A stretch of 64,000 nucleotides of DNA, taken from assembly GCA_032622095.1 (NCBI GenBank), contig CP136064.1, forward strand, positions 253,150,484 through 253,214,483, given 5' to 3'. This DNA comes from Siphonodentalium dalli. Lineage: Eukaryota > Mollusca > Scaphopoda > Gadilida > Siphonodentaliidae. The position numbers were made by a program, and so were the translations under genes. Positions within the stretch are counted from its first letter, which is position 1; each line of letters starts with the position of its first letter. Below, piece after piece: positions 29,001 through 34,623 of the stretch. The notes below the pieces were generated by a model. The model worked only from the letters and a program-made list of their open reading frames with translations, did no database searches and was not told where the DNA came from.

Positions 29001-32000
29001 TCATCGGCAAACTATTTAATACTTCTTATACTGGCACGGTATATTTGTTTGGTTCCTATTTTGTCGGTTCATAGATGCCGACCAAAATATTATAGCTGAG
29101 TTTAGGCGGAGAAAACTCAGAAAATTTTCGGAAGATTAGTTTGCTACCAGTTACCATACCTAAAAAGAGTGTCTTGCTACCTGTCTTCCTTTTTAAATGT
29201 ATGTTAGGTTTTAAAACTTTTAATTTCGTTTATTTATCATTTCAGATTCAGGTTTTTTTTTAAATCATAAAAATTTAATTAAAATTTAAAGTTAAACTTT
29301 GAATTTAAAATTTAAAATTATAAACTTGCAATGAAAAAGACAGTTTTATGATGTATATTAGACTGGACTGAGGATCTAAAAATGTAAAAAAAAAAAAATT
29401 TATTAAATTTTAAAATTTTAAAAATGAAATTTGAAACGTGACATACATTGCCTATGAAGACATATCTAAGCAGCTGACTGCAAATTAATTAGTATAACAA
29501 GCCTTAAAGGGTAAACATACGAGCTGTGTTGTAACTGTGATTACCGGCACCGACCGTCAGCGTTAGTTAATTAGACAGCGCTGTCTAATTAACTAACGCT
29601 AGCGGCCGGTATGCAATAACCCAGTGCGGTTCAGATGGCTCTGGATTTAGTCACAGTTATCTCGACATGTATTAAAAACACATTTTAAATTCATATTTTA
29701 TATATAATTATTGTGAAATTCAGGTACAACTCCACAATTTAACCAATATACTGGGGTGAGCTGGGGTGGTATACTGTTTTGCACCTGTCGGTCCTTCCGT
29801 GCGTGTGTCTGTCCGTCCATATGTCTGGCCGTCCGTACGTTCATATGTCTGTTCATGTCATAACTTGAACAATAGTGCTCAGATCTCAATGAAATTAGGT
29901 ATGGATGTTCCCTACTATGAGGACATTGAATAGAAGTTTCCATCGTTTTGTTCGGATTTTCCATTCTAGAGTTATTCATCTTTGTTTATCTGGAAATGTT
30001 GAATTTTTGGTCCATCTGGTGTCTGTTCATGTTGTAACTTCAACAGTTGTGCTGGGATCTCAATGAAATTTGGTATGGATGTTCACTACTATGAGGGCAT
30101 TCAATAGAGGGTTCCATCGTTTTGTTCGGATTTTCCATTCTAGAGTTATTCATCTTTGTTTATCTGGAAATGTTGGCTTTTTGGTCTGTCTGGTGTCTGT
30201 TCATGTCGTAACTTCAACAGTTGTGCTGGGATCTCAATGAAATTTGGTATGGATGTTCACTACTATGAGGACATTAAAAAGAGGGTTCAATCGCTTTGTT
30301 CGGATTTTCCATTATTGAGTTATACATCTTTGTTTATCTGGAAATGTTGGCTTTTTGGTCTGTCTGGTGTCTGTTCATGTCGTAACTTCAACAGTTGTGC
30401 TGGGATCTCAATGAAATTTGGTATGGATGTTCACCACTGTGAGGACATTCAATAGAGGGTTCCATTGTTCTGTTTGGCTTTTCCATTCTAGAGTTATTCA
30501 AGTTCGTTTATCTGGACATGTTGGCTGTTTGGTCTAGTGCTGGGACGGTTGGGTTTTTTTCCTAACCGGTTAACCACGGGCATTAACCTAACCATAACCG
30601 GTTAACCGTGACCAGTATTACCCTCAGTACGAGATTGAATACACTGGCCACTATAGCGGCAAAACAAATGTTTATACGCGTCCCGAAAACGTTGATATAC
30701 ATGCAATCACAAATGATGTCTTGGTCGTACAATGCGTTCCCGTTACGGCGATCAAATAGTTGTAAATGTGTATAAATTAATTCAATTTTGAGCCCATACA
30801 AACTAAAATATAATATATATTAGTGGTGGGCTATCGATGTTTACAGGAGTTCTGCACCGCATAAACAACGCTTGCTTGCAAAACCTTCAATTTTGAGCCC
30901 ATACAAACTAAAATATAATATATATTAGTGGTGGGCTATCGATGTTTACAGGAGTTCTGCACCGCATAAACAACGCTTGCTTGCAAAACCTTCAGCGACG
31001 AAATATAGTTCCTCACTTGTGTATATCCCGGGGCCCCCCCCCCCCCCCCCCGGGCACGATTCACCCAAACAAGATACTGAAGATATCTATACTGTTGTTT
31101 AGTAATCTTTACTAGTGTTTGGGTATAGGCAGGTATGTATTAATCACAGTGGCTACACGATGCTACTTCAATTATTTAATAAACAAATTCAAACACAATT
31201 AAATCGTTGTGATTCATTATGCAAGCCCCAGCCAGTGTTTGGTAATTAAAGTTTTCGAACGCGTCACTAGATATACTCTTATTTCCCACTCCCAGTAGGC
31301 CTGTGTTTTTTCTGGATGTGCGACTTCATAATGGATGTTGATCCATAATAAACGAATCGCATTCGGCAGGCCTTGCATACCGCCCAATTCTTCTTCCTTT
31401 TTTTTCGTCATCTTCAATTATATGACTAAATGTCCCAAACGTTCGAATTCCGTTTTTGTAGGTCTTCTGTCATCGCTTTGAGACGAAATGATGGTAATGA
31501 CAAGGGGGGGGGCAGTTTCAAGAAAACAGACATAATATTGATGACGTAGTAAAAGTCTAGACTTGACTGCTTTGATGTATGCCGCGGTGCGCGTACAGCC
31601 GAAACGTCATGTAATGCAGCCAAAAGGAAATTGGCATTGAATGTGTAGCAAGTGATTCACAGATAAGAGTGTAGTTGATGATAGTATGATCGTTATCAAT
31701 ATTTTACGGTTATCCCGTTGTGGCCTCCTCCAACCGGTTGACACGCATAACCGAACCGTAACCGGTTATCCGGACAACCGTCCCAACACTAGTTTGGTCC
31801 ATCCGATGTCTGTTCAGGTCATAACTTGAACAGTAATGCTCGGATCTCAATGAAATTTTGTATGGATGTTCACCACTATGAGGACATTTAATGGCATATT
31901 CAACTGTTTTGTTTTGTTTTTTGTGCTATACAGTAGTTATTCATCTTTGTTTATATGAAAATGCTGATTTTTGGGTCTATCTGTCTGAGTATAGCAGTCA

Positions 32001-33046
32001 TAAGTTATAGATATGCCCACACTAGGCGGTATGCCACTAGGGGGTATGTACCTCCTGCATCTACTTTTTTTTCCCCCACATGACACATGTTCGTAAACCA
32101 GACTTATAAATTGGTGTCGCCTAACCTTGAATATAGTTTCTTGTATTCATCTTTTCCATACACTCAGTACGACACCTGTCACCATCGATGAACGTCAATA
32201 ATATAGGCCTACCGGCCAGTACGTTATTAATTGAACACAAGAAACAAGACACAGTGTAACATAAATCATCTTTATTTTTCTCAAATACTGGTATATAAAC
32301 CAGTTTTGGAGGGGTTATGGTTAGGGCTAGGGAGGGGGTGGTCTTATACCCCGGAAAACTTACTTCTAGTGAAAATACTGGGGTGGTCTTATGCCCGAAA
32401 GTGGGCTTATACCCGCGAGAATACAGTATGCAGGGCTTATATTTCGCCACGAATCGATTTGCATAAATATTCGCTCAACAAAAATCACAAGAATCTGTGC
32501 TGATTCTTGATGTACATGCACTAAGATTCACGTCGCATGGTGAACTGTATTAATTGAATGAGCATCCAGGCAGTGGTCACAAGGTTTCATTCTGTTATCG
32601 TAACAACACTTTGATCTCTGCTGAAGTCATGCGCTCAATTATGAAACAATGGCTTAACACGTTTTGGTTTCAATATCCACGACGGATGTCGCTCTTCTCT
32701 ACAATCAGAAGCACCTTTTGCATTGCACATGTCGAATGCAGTTTTCTCAATCTCCAGTCTAGAGTTATCCTTCTTTATTTATCTGGAAATCTTGTTTTAG
32801 CATTTGGAGGAGAAGTTAAAAGAAGCTGAAATGGAGAAGTACAAACTCAAGGAACGTCAGAAACTACGAGAGCTGAATACGTCAATCCCACTGGCACAAA
32901 TAATTCGAGCATCGGCCCATCCTGAGCATAGTAGTCATCGAGGAAAAGGAGCTTTCTGCGACGAAGACTTCAAAAAGAAGGGGAGTAATCCTGATCTTTC
33001 ACAAGACGAGTCATCAAAAGATAACCAAGCTCAGGCAGCAACATGA
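1931..33046 (+). CDS. SWAP70/DEF6-like guanine nucleotide exchange factor, partial gene of 11 exons (5' part outside window)
   Basis: In this family a PH domain binding phosphoinositides precedes a coiled-coil DH-like region that activates Rac-type GTPases and contacts F-actin. The coding segments are 1931-2077, 10466-10580, 15114-15304, 17650-17712, 18132-18194, 18831-18893, 19530-19592, 21253-21315, 22747-22913, 25693-25891 and 32801-33046. They have GT-AG borders and compatible phases and sum to 1,380 nt, ending in TGA. Diagnostic matches to SWAP70/DEF6 are W-K-D-R-W-F-V-L and the SDLKLKNEW stretch in the PH domain, the DEEMVRTLQARLLEEE block in the coiled coil, and the C-terminal GKGAFCDEDFKKK. 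The visible part is about 80 residues longer than the matching part of vertebrate SWAP70, roughly four extra copies of the 21-residue exon. The N-terminal EF-hand-like region is missing because the window starts inside the gene. I cannot tell SWAP70 from DEF6 orthology; invertebrates may have a single co-orthologue. Confidence 0.88.
2070..2165 (+). repeat. Tandem ~40-bp repeat spanning the splice donor of the first PH exon (3 copies)
   Basis: The block ATACAAAGTTGATGTGAGTA occurs with its GTTGAT core at 2072, 2112 and 2151. Each copy carries exon end and donor sequence. Use of the second donor adds 40 nt and runs into an in-frame TGA, and the third adds 79 nt, so only the first preserves the frame. 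Confidence 0.85.
2223..2446. mobile_element. Family B TTAA-MITE, decayed copy B1
   Basis: TTAA at 2219 is followed by CCCTTTCATGACAGGAGCTG. The element has diverged hairpins of the ATATATAAGAGAATG type and a right end CATGGAAGAA with TTAA at 2447. Confidence 0.65.
2776..2949. mobile_element. Family A palindromic MITE, copy A2 (left arm deleted)
   Basis: TA-flanked, from CAGTAATGCCCTAATTAATC to GGGCATTACTG. About 40 bp of the left arm (the TTAACCACAGCAGAATTATG part) is absent, so the arms are unequal. Confidence 0.85.
3746..3913. mobile_element. Family A palindromic MITE, copy A3 (centre deleted)
   Basis: TA-flanked. The left arm is complete, while the right arm restarts at TAAATCCTGAAAAATTACCC, so the central hairpin is partly lost. 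Confidence 0.85.
4079..4471. mobile_element. Family B TTAA-MITE, intact copy B2
   Basis: It is flanked by TTAA (4075-4078 and 4472-4475). The ends are CCCTTTACCCAACAG and the near-inverted TTTGTTGGGTAAAGGG. Inside are two hairpins with the core AATGCATTCTCTTATATATG, the second being the reverse complement of the first, around an AT-rich spacer. TTAA target and CCCT ends fit piggyBac-type elements. Confidence 0.88.
4680..4945. repeat. Single arm of the 54.1-54.7 kb palindromic element
   Basis: TAGTAAGCACTTGATTTTAG through GGATTGAGTACCTTTAA matches one arm of 54137-54745. It keeps an uninterrupted GTGGGCTACATATCC where the 54-kb copy carries a family A insertion. Confidence 0.8.
5505..5717. 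mobile_element. Family A palindromic MITE, copy A4
   Basis: TA-flanked, from CAGTAATACCCTAAGTAATC to GAGCATTACTG, inside unit 1 of the 470-bp triplication. The arms differ at the outer ends. Confidence 0.85.
5975..6187. mobile_element. Family A palindromic MITE, copy A5
   Basis: The counterpart of A4 in unit 2 of the triplication. It was copied with its flanks, not by transposition. Confidence 0.85.
6445..6589. mobile_element. Family A palindromic MITE, truncated copy A6
   Basis: The left arm and shortened centre are present. The copy stops at ACTAAATCCTGAAA, without the right terminus, and marks the end of the triplication. Confidence 0.8.
6663..6898. mobile_element. Family C TTAA-MITE, copy C1
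   Basis: TTAA at 6659 and 6899. The left end is CCCTGTCTTTACTAAAT and the right end ATTTAGTATAGAAAATG. The internal hairpin has GGAAATGTTCAGATAATAAG on both arms. Confidence 0.8.
7010..7558. mobile_element. TIR element inserted in the 66-bp minisatellite
   Basis: The ends CAGGCCTTCGATTATG and CAGAATCGAAGGCCTG form inverted repeats. CTGATT occurs on both sides (7004-7009, 7559-7564), a candidate 6-bp target duplication. It carries GCATGCGATCGCGCTCGCG near its left end. No transposase is visible and the superfamily is uncertain. Confidence 0.65.
7564..7960 (+). repeat. 66-bp minisatellite, 6 copies
   Basis: The unit is TTTGACTTTGTCTGTCCATC, then TGTCTGTCCAACCCGGC and a ATATCTCAGCCATGG tail. 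Sixty-six is a multiple of three, so both strands stay open; these frames are not genes. Confidence 0.93.
8622..8778. mobile_element. Family A palindromic MITE, copy A7
   Basis: TA-flanked, with perfectly matching outer arms (CCCTAAATAATCGACTCC and complement). The left half of the central hairpin is deleted. Confidence 0.85.
9357..9569. mobile_element. Family A palindromic MITE, copy A8
   Basis: TA-flanked, full-length, about 213 bp. Loop CTCTCGGCGAGAG. The arms differ in the outer 20 bp (AAGTAATC against TTAATTAG). Confidence 0.87.
9879..10212. mobile_element. TTAA-flanked element with ACGACATATATGTCGT motif
   Basis: TTAA at 9875 and 10213. The ends CCCTTTGGCGAG and CTCTCCAAAGGG are inverted. 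An internal GACATATATGTC palindrome occurs twice. It shares only the CCCTTT terminus with families B and C. Confidence 0.7.
10466..10580 (+). CDS. Exon: second half of PH domain
   Basis: The exon is 115 nt, with acceptor TTCCAATTTCAG and donor GTACTT at 10581. It translates as ILPDKTVKKNCFGFVLADT, then a YCCCVSDLKLKNEWTF tail. The invariant C-terminal tryptophan of PH domains is the W of NEW, and SDLKLKNEW aligns with the SDKKKKQEW of SWAP70. It ends in phase 1: its last G joins the CT that opens the next exon to make an alanine codon, giving EWTFALNKAIE, which parallels EWIQAIHSTI of the family. An internal GTAAGA at 10523 looks like a donor, but its use would delete the SDLKLKNEW end of the domain. 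Confidence 0.85.
10750..10841. mobile_element. Family D hairpin, solo copy D1
   Basis: GCAGAATGAGGTCCCCAGAG pairs with CTCTGGGAACCTCATTCTGC across a short loop. No second hairpin or outer arm was seen. Confidence 0.75.
10939..11327. mobile_element. Family B TTAA-MITE, intact copy B3
   Basis: TTAA at 10935 and 11328. It is nearly identical to B2 and B12, with CCCTTTACCCAACAG ends, two inverted hairpins and the GGCCGGTTTTGGCC right subterminal stretch. Confidence 0.88.
11861..12308. mobile_element. Family D composite (two hairpins inside outer inverted arms), copy D3
   Basis: Outer arms are GAGTTTAGTGTGCC (11865) and GGCACACTAAACTCAGGC. Hairpins lie at 11888-11976 and 12188-12280 in opposite orientation. 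The spacer carries CTGGAAAGTTTCTTTATTAT. Confidence 0.8.
12417..13036. mobile_element. TIR repeat with TAGCTCAACTTG ends
   Basis: TAGCTCAACTTG at 12419 and CAAGTTGAGCTA at about 13025-13036 are inverted. The interior holds two copies of CTCTACAGGCCACATCTCTC-like sequence, related to 60.48-60.62 kb. No coding capacity. Confidence 0.65.
13261..13455. repeat. Near-perfect 195-bp palindrome
   Basis: Arms run from GAGTGCCGAGTCC to GGACTCGGCACTG and meet at AGAGCTCTTAGAGCTCT. The outer portion (TTTTTGTATCAACCCATAT) also forms the arms of family B copies B6 and B8. Confidence 0.88.
13497..13840. mobile_element. Family D composite, copy D4 (second hairpin truncated)
   Basis: GGCCTGAGTTTAATGTGCC opens it. 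The first hairpin is 13523-13615. The second is reduced to a short CACAAAATTCACCCTCT remnant before TGCACACTAAACTCAGGCTT. Confidence 0.78.
14240..14483. mobile_element. Family C TTAA-MITE, copy C2
   Basis: TTAA at 14236 and 14484. The hairpin arm GGAAATGTTCAGATAATAAG is repeated inverted, and the right end is TTTAGTAAAGAAAGGG. Confidence 0.82.
14546..14859. mobile_element. Family A palindromic MITE, copy A9 with doubled central hairpin
   Basis: TA-flanked. The central hairpin (ATGGCTTGTTGCCATTCATC and complement, loop CTCTCACTGAGAG) appears twice in tandem, so the copy is about 100 bp longer than its relatives. Confidence 0.87.
15114..15304 (+). CDS. Exon: end of PH helix and start of charged coiled coil
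   Basis: The 191-nt exon opens in phase 1 after CTGTTTCAG and closes in phase 0 at donor GTAAGA. It encodes the PH C-terminal helix (LNKAIEMS) followed by MERLKKRIERQRRIKRDEQ and an EQQRQ-type repeat, which is very charged and proline-free and so a predicted coiled coil. In SWAP70/DEF6 the same place holds [20 protein letters not shown]. The nucleotide sequence of the Q/E/R run is a purine-rich repeat of GAACAACAAAGA-like units, a place where length polymorphism is likely. Confidence 0.85.
15384..15834. mobile_element. Family D composite, copy D5
   Basis: Outer arms are GCCTGAGTTTAGTGTGG and CACACAAAACTCAGACTT. Hairpins lie at 15411-15503 and 15736-15806. It lies in the intron 80 bp after the 15114-15304 exon. 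Confidence 0.8.
16719..17480 (+). repeat. GTCCGTCCG-type repeat with ~187-bp internal tandem units
   Basis: It starts with a hairpin (TATACCCCCCGC and GGGGGGGTATA). About three diverged units follow, each with GTGCACCTGCGATTATGACG and TTTATTCCTACATTTTTCGG, and it closes near GGGACAGTCACACCTCTAG. Open frames in it do not look like genes. Confidence 0.75.
17650..17712 (+). CDS. Tandem 63-nt coiled-coil exon, copy 1
   Basis: A 63-nt exon, phase 0 on both sides (acceptor TAATTTCAG, donor GTACAC). It encodes 21 residues starting RRTEEEEKLLLRDQ and ending ELDEERK, which is three heptads. It is the most diverged of the five copies (T3, E7, L10 and D13 against A, G, F and N in most others). A TTAA-type MITE begins only 11 nt after the exon end. 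Confidence 0.85.
17724..17985. mobile_element. Family B TTAA-MITE (two-hairpin element), copy B4
   Basis: TTAA at 17720-17723 is followed by CCCTTCCATGGATGGAGCTT. Two hairpins with the AATGCATTCTCTTATATATG core follow, and the element closes with GCTCCCGTCATGAAAGAG next to a decayed TTCAA. It sits directly after the donor of copy 1 of the 63-nt exon. Confidence 0.75.
18132..18194 (+). CDS. Tandem 63-nt coiled-coil exon, copy 2
   Basis: A 63-nt, phase 0-0 exon with acceptor TAATTTCAG and donor GTACAC. It begins RRAEEEGKLFLRNQ and ends ELDKERK. About 70 nt of upstream intron (TACAATATTT..TTTTTTCTGATA) is shared with copies 1, 3 and 4, so each exon was copied together with its acceptor region. 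Confidence 0.85.
18831..18893 (+). CDS. Tandem 63-nt coiled-coil exon, copy 3
   Basis: A 63-nt, phase 0-0 exon with acceptor TAATATTCAG and donor GTAGAC. Its protein sequence is identical to copy 4 (RRAEEEGKLFLRNQ..DEERK). The downstream intron also matches copy 4 for about 65 nt (ACAACAATAATACTA onward, to ACCATGTACACAG), marking this pair as the youngest duplication. Confidence 0.85.
19530..19592 (+). CDS. Tandem 63-nt coiled-coil exon, copy 4
   Basis: A 63-nt, phase 0-0 exon with acceptor TAATTTCAG and donor GTACAC. The protein is identical to copy 3. Upstream it retains a longer piece of duplicated intron (GAATACCGTCTATCATAAGT near 19408) that also occurs before copy 2 and near 16381. 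Confidence 0.85.
19660..20045. repeat. GCCTTGGCTAA-type low-copy repeat
   Basis: GCCTTGGCTAA and variants recur through the interval. Similar TTTGGCTAAA blocks occur at 35.7-35.9 kb and 60.86 kb, suggesting a decayed transposon related to the 35.7-kb element. Confidence 0.4.
20727..20895 (+). repeat. Duplicated intron flank without its exon (possible lost sixth copy)
   Basis: GTCTGAAATCATATGGCTCAG and about 160 nt after it repeat the intron that follows the copy-5 exon (21331-21485). No 63-nt exon is recognisable in front of it. Either the exon was deleted or the duplication began just past the donor. Confidence 0.55.
21253..21315 (+). CDS. Tandem 63-nt coiled-coil exon, copy 5
   Basis: A 63-nt, phase 0-0 exon with acceptor TAATTTCAG and donor GTGAAC. 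It begins RRAEEEGKLFLRDQ and ends ELDESRK. E19 to S is the only change that removes a charge. Only about 25 nt of upstream intron matches the other copies. The ~160 nt downstream intron is instead duplicated at 20727-20895. Confidence 0.83.
21862..22243. mobile_element. Family B TTAA-MITE, copy B5
   Basis: TTAA at 21858 and 22244. Outer arms ATGACTGGAGCTTCC and CAGCTCCCGTCATGAAT surround the two inverted hairpins. The AT-rich spacer is expanded with GTTAAAGAATTAAG-like repeats. Confidence 0.85.
22747..22913 (+). CDS. Exon: central coiled coil
   Basis: The 167-nt exon (acceptor CCTTCAG, donor GTTAGA) opens in phase 0 and closes in phase 2. It encodes AKAELEAKLSEEEAAHLLD, RLRELEEIKKELERLLAEE and KQAKADEEMVRTLQA, ending in AG that joins G of the next exon to make arginine. 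The stretch DEEMVRTLQARLLEEE, spanning the junction, is the best family landmark (DEETVRKLQARLLEEE in SWAP70). The end of the exon and its donor are tandemly repeated downstream. Confidence 0.9.
22891..23165 (+). repeat. 67-bp tandem repeat spanning exon end and splice donor (4 copies plus partial)
   Basis: ATGGTCAGGACATTACAAGC recurs at 22891, 22958, 23025 and 23092, with a partial copy at 23159, always 67 bp apart. The full copies contain the 23-nt exon end and a CAGGTTAGATAAAC donor. An in-frame TGA in the first intron unit shows that only the first donor continues the protein. Confidence 0.9.
23360..25249. mobile_element. Candidate old hAT-like element, 1.9 kb
   Basis: The ends TAGGGTTCTGCGAATATTT and GAATATAAGCTGGACCCTA are imperfect inverted repeats. 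The flanks CATTAAAG and TATCAAAG match at six of eight positions, as in an aged 8-bp duplication. A family B element is nested inside. A 370-bp internal stretch (24453-24830) recurs at 25913-26280. No transposase was found. Confidence 0.5.
23838..24253. mobile_element. Family B element, rearranged copy B6 with GAGTGCC arms
   Basis: TTAA at 23834, 24046 and 24254. The left arm is CCCTTTGAGTGCCAGG, and the right arm CACTCAAAGGG occurs twice. The hairpins are inverted as usual, but an extra terminus with TTAA lies between them. Confidence 0.78.
25693..25891 (+). CDS. Exon: distal coiled coil
   Basis: The 199-nt exon begins after ATGATCAG with one base that completes the arginine of QARLLEEE, and ends in phase 0 at donor GTTTGT. 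It encodes LLEEEITKREELERLQREKD, RMLQETVQSKEGLEAAKRY and KSELDSLQSERSDASEQLQ, a continuous heptad-rich helix without proline. In vertebrate SWAP70 this region belongs to the DH-like, F-actin-contacting tail. Confidence 0.9.
25913..26280. repeat. Second copy of the 24.45-24.83 kb repeat
   Basis: It shares AGGGTGATCGAATAG, CTTGATGGCGAAATC and GTAGTTCAGACGATGTTTTC with 24453-24830, diverged. It begins just after the 25693-25891 exon. Confidence 0.7.
26281..28480. other. Intron interval without recognisable gene
   Basis: Open frames of 60-119 codons exist (e.g. 26956-27315, 27542-27877), but none shows a known motif. Apart from the tRNA-like head at 27683, I see no structure here. Confidence 0.4.
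27683..27760 (+). repeat. tRNA-like sequence, probable head of a tRNA-derived SINE
   Basis: GGTGGCCGTGTGGT resembles a pol III A box and GGGTTCGAATCA a B box, about 50 bp apart. CGCCGGACTTTGAGTC resembles a long-variable-arm (Leu/Ser) anticodon arm. An A-run follows (CCAAAAAAAATTG). The acceptor stem is not formed, so it is not an active tRNA. Confidence 0.5.
28640..29026 (+). repeat. ~237-bp tandem duplication
   Basis: TATTATAGAGCTATATTCTC followed by CCAGACCTGGGTGTGGGTGC and CAAACTATTTAATACTT occur at 28644-28790 and again at 28881-29024. A weaker third GGGTGTGGGTGCGGA is at 28523. Confidence 0.85.
29543..29610. repeat. 68-bp near-palindrome
   Basis: GCGTTAGTTAATTAGACAGC and its complement meet at the centre. 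Outer GTAACTGTGA and TCACAGTTA at 29530 and 29652 may be ends of a small element. Confidence 0.75.
29740..30534 (+). repeat. 174-bp tandem repeat, about four copies (left part)
   Basis: TTCGGATTTTCCATTCTAGA recurs every 174 bp (29951, 30125, 30299, then diverged near 30473), with GGGATCTCAATGAAATTTGG between. The array resumes at 31800 after an inserted hAT-like element. Confidence 0.9.
30535..31791. mobile_element. hAT-like non-autonomous element with exact 8-bp target duplication
   Basis: The ends TAGTGCTGGGACGGTTG and CAACCGTCCCAACACTA are inverted repeats. GTTTGGTC flanks both sides (30527-30534, 31792-31799). Subterminal AACCGGTTAACC motifs lie at both ends. Length is 1,257 bp with no transposase. 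It splits the 174-bp array. Confidence 0.9.
30779..30994 (+). repeat. ~107-bp tandem duplication inside the hAT-like element
   Basis: TTCAATTTTGAGCCCATACA through CGCTTGCTTGCAAAACC occurs twice in tandem without visible differences, so the duplication is recent. Confidence 0.9.
31800..31990 (+). repeat. 174-bp tandem repeat, right part after the insertion
   Basis: Sequence continues with CATCCGATGTCTGTTCAGG and CTCAATGAAATTTTGTATGG, the same unit as at 29.7-30.5 kb. Confidence 0.85.
32801..33046 (+). CDS. Terminal coding exon with stop codon
   Basis: The acceptor is TTGTTTTAG. Eighty-one codons and TGA follow in phase 0. The exon opens with the last of the coiled coil (HLEEKLKEAEMEKYKLKERQ) and then becomes non-helical. 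It contains PEHSSHRGKGAFCDEDFKKK, which aligns with the conserved end of SWAP70 (GPAAFTEAELEERE). A polar tail ends in QAQAAT. In vertebrate SWAP70 the extreme C-terminus binds actin; whether that holds here is inference. Confidence 0.88.
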   Translation, partial: HLEEKLKEAEMEKYKLKERQKLRELNTSIPLAQIIRASAHPEHSSHRGKGAFCDEDFKKKGSNPDLSQDESSKDNQAQAAT

Positions 33047-33081
33047 CATTGTGAGAAATGCTGAAGAATAATTAGTATTCT

Positions 33082-33784
33082 CATACATTATAAATTATAC
33101 GTAACGTTCCTTCCACAAAGGGAACATACATTATAAATTATACGTAACATTCCTTCCACAAAGGGACCATACATTATAAATTATACATAACATTCCTTCC
33201 ACAAAGGGAACATACATTATAAATTATACGTAACGTTCCTTCCACAAAGGGAACATACATTATAAATTATACGTAACGTTCCTTCCACAAAGGGAACATA
33301 CATTATAAATTATACGTAACGTTCCTTCCACAAAGGGAACATACATTATAAATTATACGTAACATTCCTTCCACAAAGGGACCATACATTATAAATTATA
33401 CATAACATTCCTTCCACAAAGGGAACATACATTATAAATTATACGTAACGTTCCTTCCACAAAGGGAACATACATTATAAATTATACGTAACGTTCCTTC
33501 CACAAAGGGAACATACATTATAAATTATACGTAACGTTCCTTCCACAAAGGGAACATACATTATAAATTATACGTAACGTTCCTTCCACAAAGGGAACAT
33601 ACATTATAAATTATACGTAACGTTCCTTCCACAAAGGGAACATACATTATAAATTATACGTAACGTTCCTTCCACAAAGGGAACATACATTATAAATTAT
33701 ACGTAACGTTCCTTCCACAAAGGGAACATACATTATAAATTATACGTAATGTTCCTTCCACAAAGGGACCATACATTATAAACA
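33082..33784 (+). repeat. 43-bp minisatellite in the 3' UTR (~16 copies)
   Basis: The unit is CATACATTATAAATTATACG followed by TAACGTTCCTTCCACAAAGGGAA in two overlapping parts, repeating every 43 bp from 33082, only 35 nt after the stop codon. Variants GGGACCATAC and ATACATAACATT recur together at 33124-33210 and again near 33360-33420, a sign of block duplication. No spacers are present, so it is not CRISPR-like. Confidence 0.95.
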
Positions 33785-33821
33785 TAAATCACAAGATGAT
33801 CTCCAACTAACGTTAATTTAA

Positions 33822-33987
33822 CTCTTTTATTAAGAATGGATTTGACATTCAGTTATACATGGAATGGTGTATTATTCATATGGGTGGGTTCAGAAAGCAC
33901 AGCATAACCTATTTATTCATTTGTAGGAAATGTTCATGTAATTAGTTTTAAAACACCCTTGCAATCGAGTCGCCATGCATTAAAGGG
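33822..33987. mobile_element. Family C TTAA-MITE, decayed copy C3
   Basis: TTAA at 33818 and 33988. It keeps CATTCAGTTATACATGGAATG and GTAGGAAATGTTCATGTAAT, but the right arm of the hairpin is lost. It lies just after the 3' UTR minisatellite. Confidence 0.65.
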
Positions 33988-33991
33988 TTAA

Positions 33992-34620
33992 ATGAATGCC
34001 CATAACACTGATACGCATGATAAATTTAAAAAAAGGCTAAATCTTCCAGAGAGAAGAATATATTTTCAAACTAATTACTTCACTTATGGAAATAACTAGG
34101 AAGCCCAGTGAGTTTTAACAAAACTATTGTGTACAAAAGGTTTAATGTGCCTGAGTTGACAGAACAACACCAATTCCTTAGTTCCGCAATTACAGCATAA
34201 AAGGGCTAGGAGTCCACCAAAAGCCCTAAAATTAAAATATAATTTGTGTACATCCCTAAAATTTTCTGTGATGATACTTTGATATATACTGATCACAAAA
34301 TCACAGCTTAAGGAATGTTTTTTGCAGAATTTTCTGATATGAATGCGTCTCCTGACGGAAATGCGAAAATATACAAAAGAACTTTATTCGCTTATGTCCT
34401 TCATTTGCTGTGGCCATACAGAGACATATACTAAACACAACTTGATTAGTATATATATAGAATGAACAGTACATGTATTGTTTGAAATGTCCTCGTCATT
34501 CCAATTGTATTTACTTTTCCCTGATTTCATGATATTCTTACCCAAAACAAAGTTGACAAAGTCAAGTTGTCGTCAAAGCTTCAAGCTTAAAGGTTCCAAT
34601 ATTCTATATTGTATTGCATA
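33992..34620. other. Interval downstream of the gene without recognised feature
   Basis: AT-rich, with no conserved open frame and no obvious polyadenylation signal. I cannot place the transcript end. Confidence 0.4.
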
Positions 34621-34623
34621 TTT

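Noticed and set aside
30156-30455. 99-codon frame with repeated LFIWKCWLFGLSGVCSCR
   Set aside because: It follows the 174-bp tandem repeat (58 codons); not a protein family.
31030-31052. Long C run as a regulatory or telomeric signal
   Set aside because: Homopolymer C/G runs recur (41825, 54918, 59018) and look like simple repeats or assembly artefacts.
33082-33784. Regular array resembling a CRISPR
   Set aside because: Units are contiguous without unique spacers, in an animal gene's 3' UTR.
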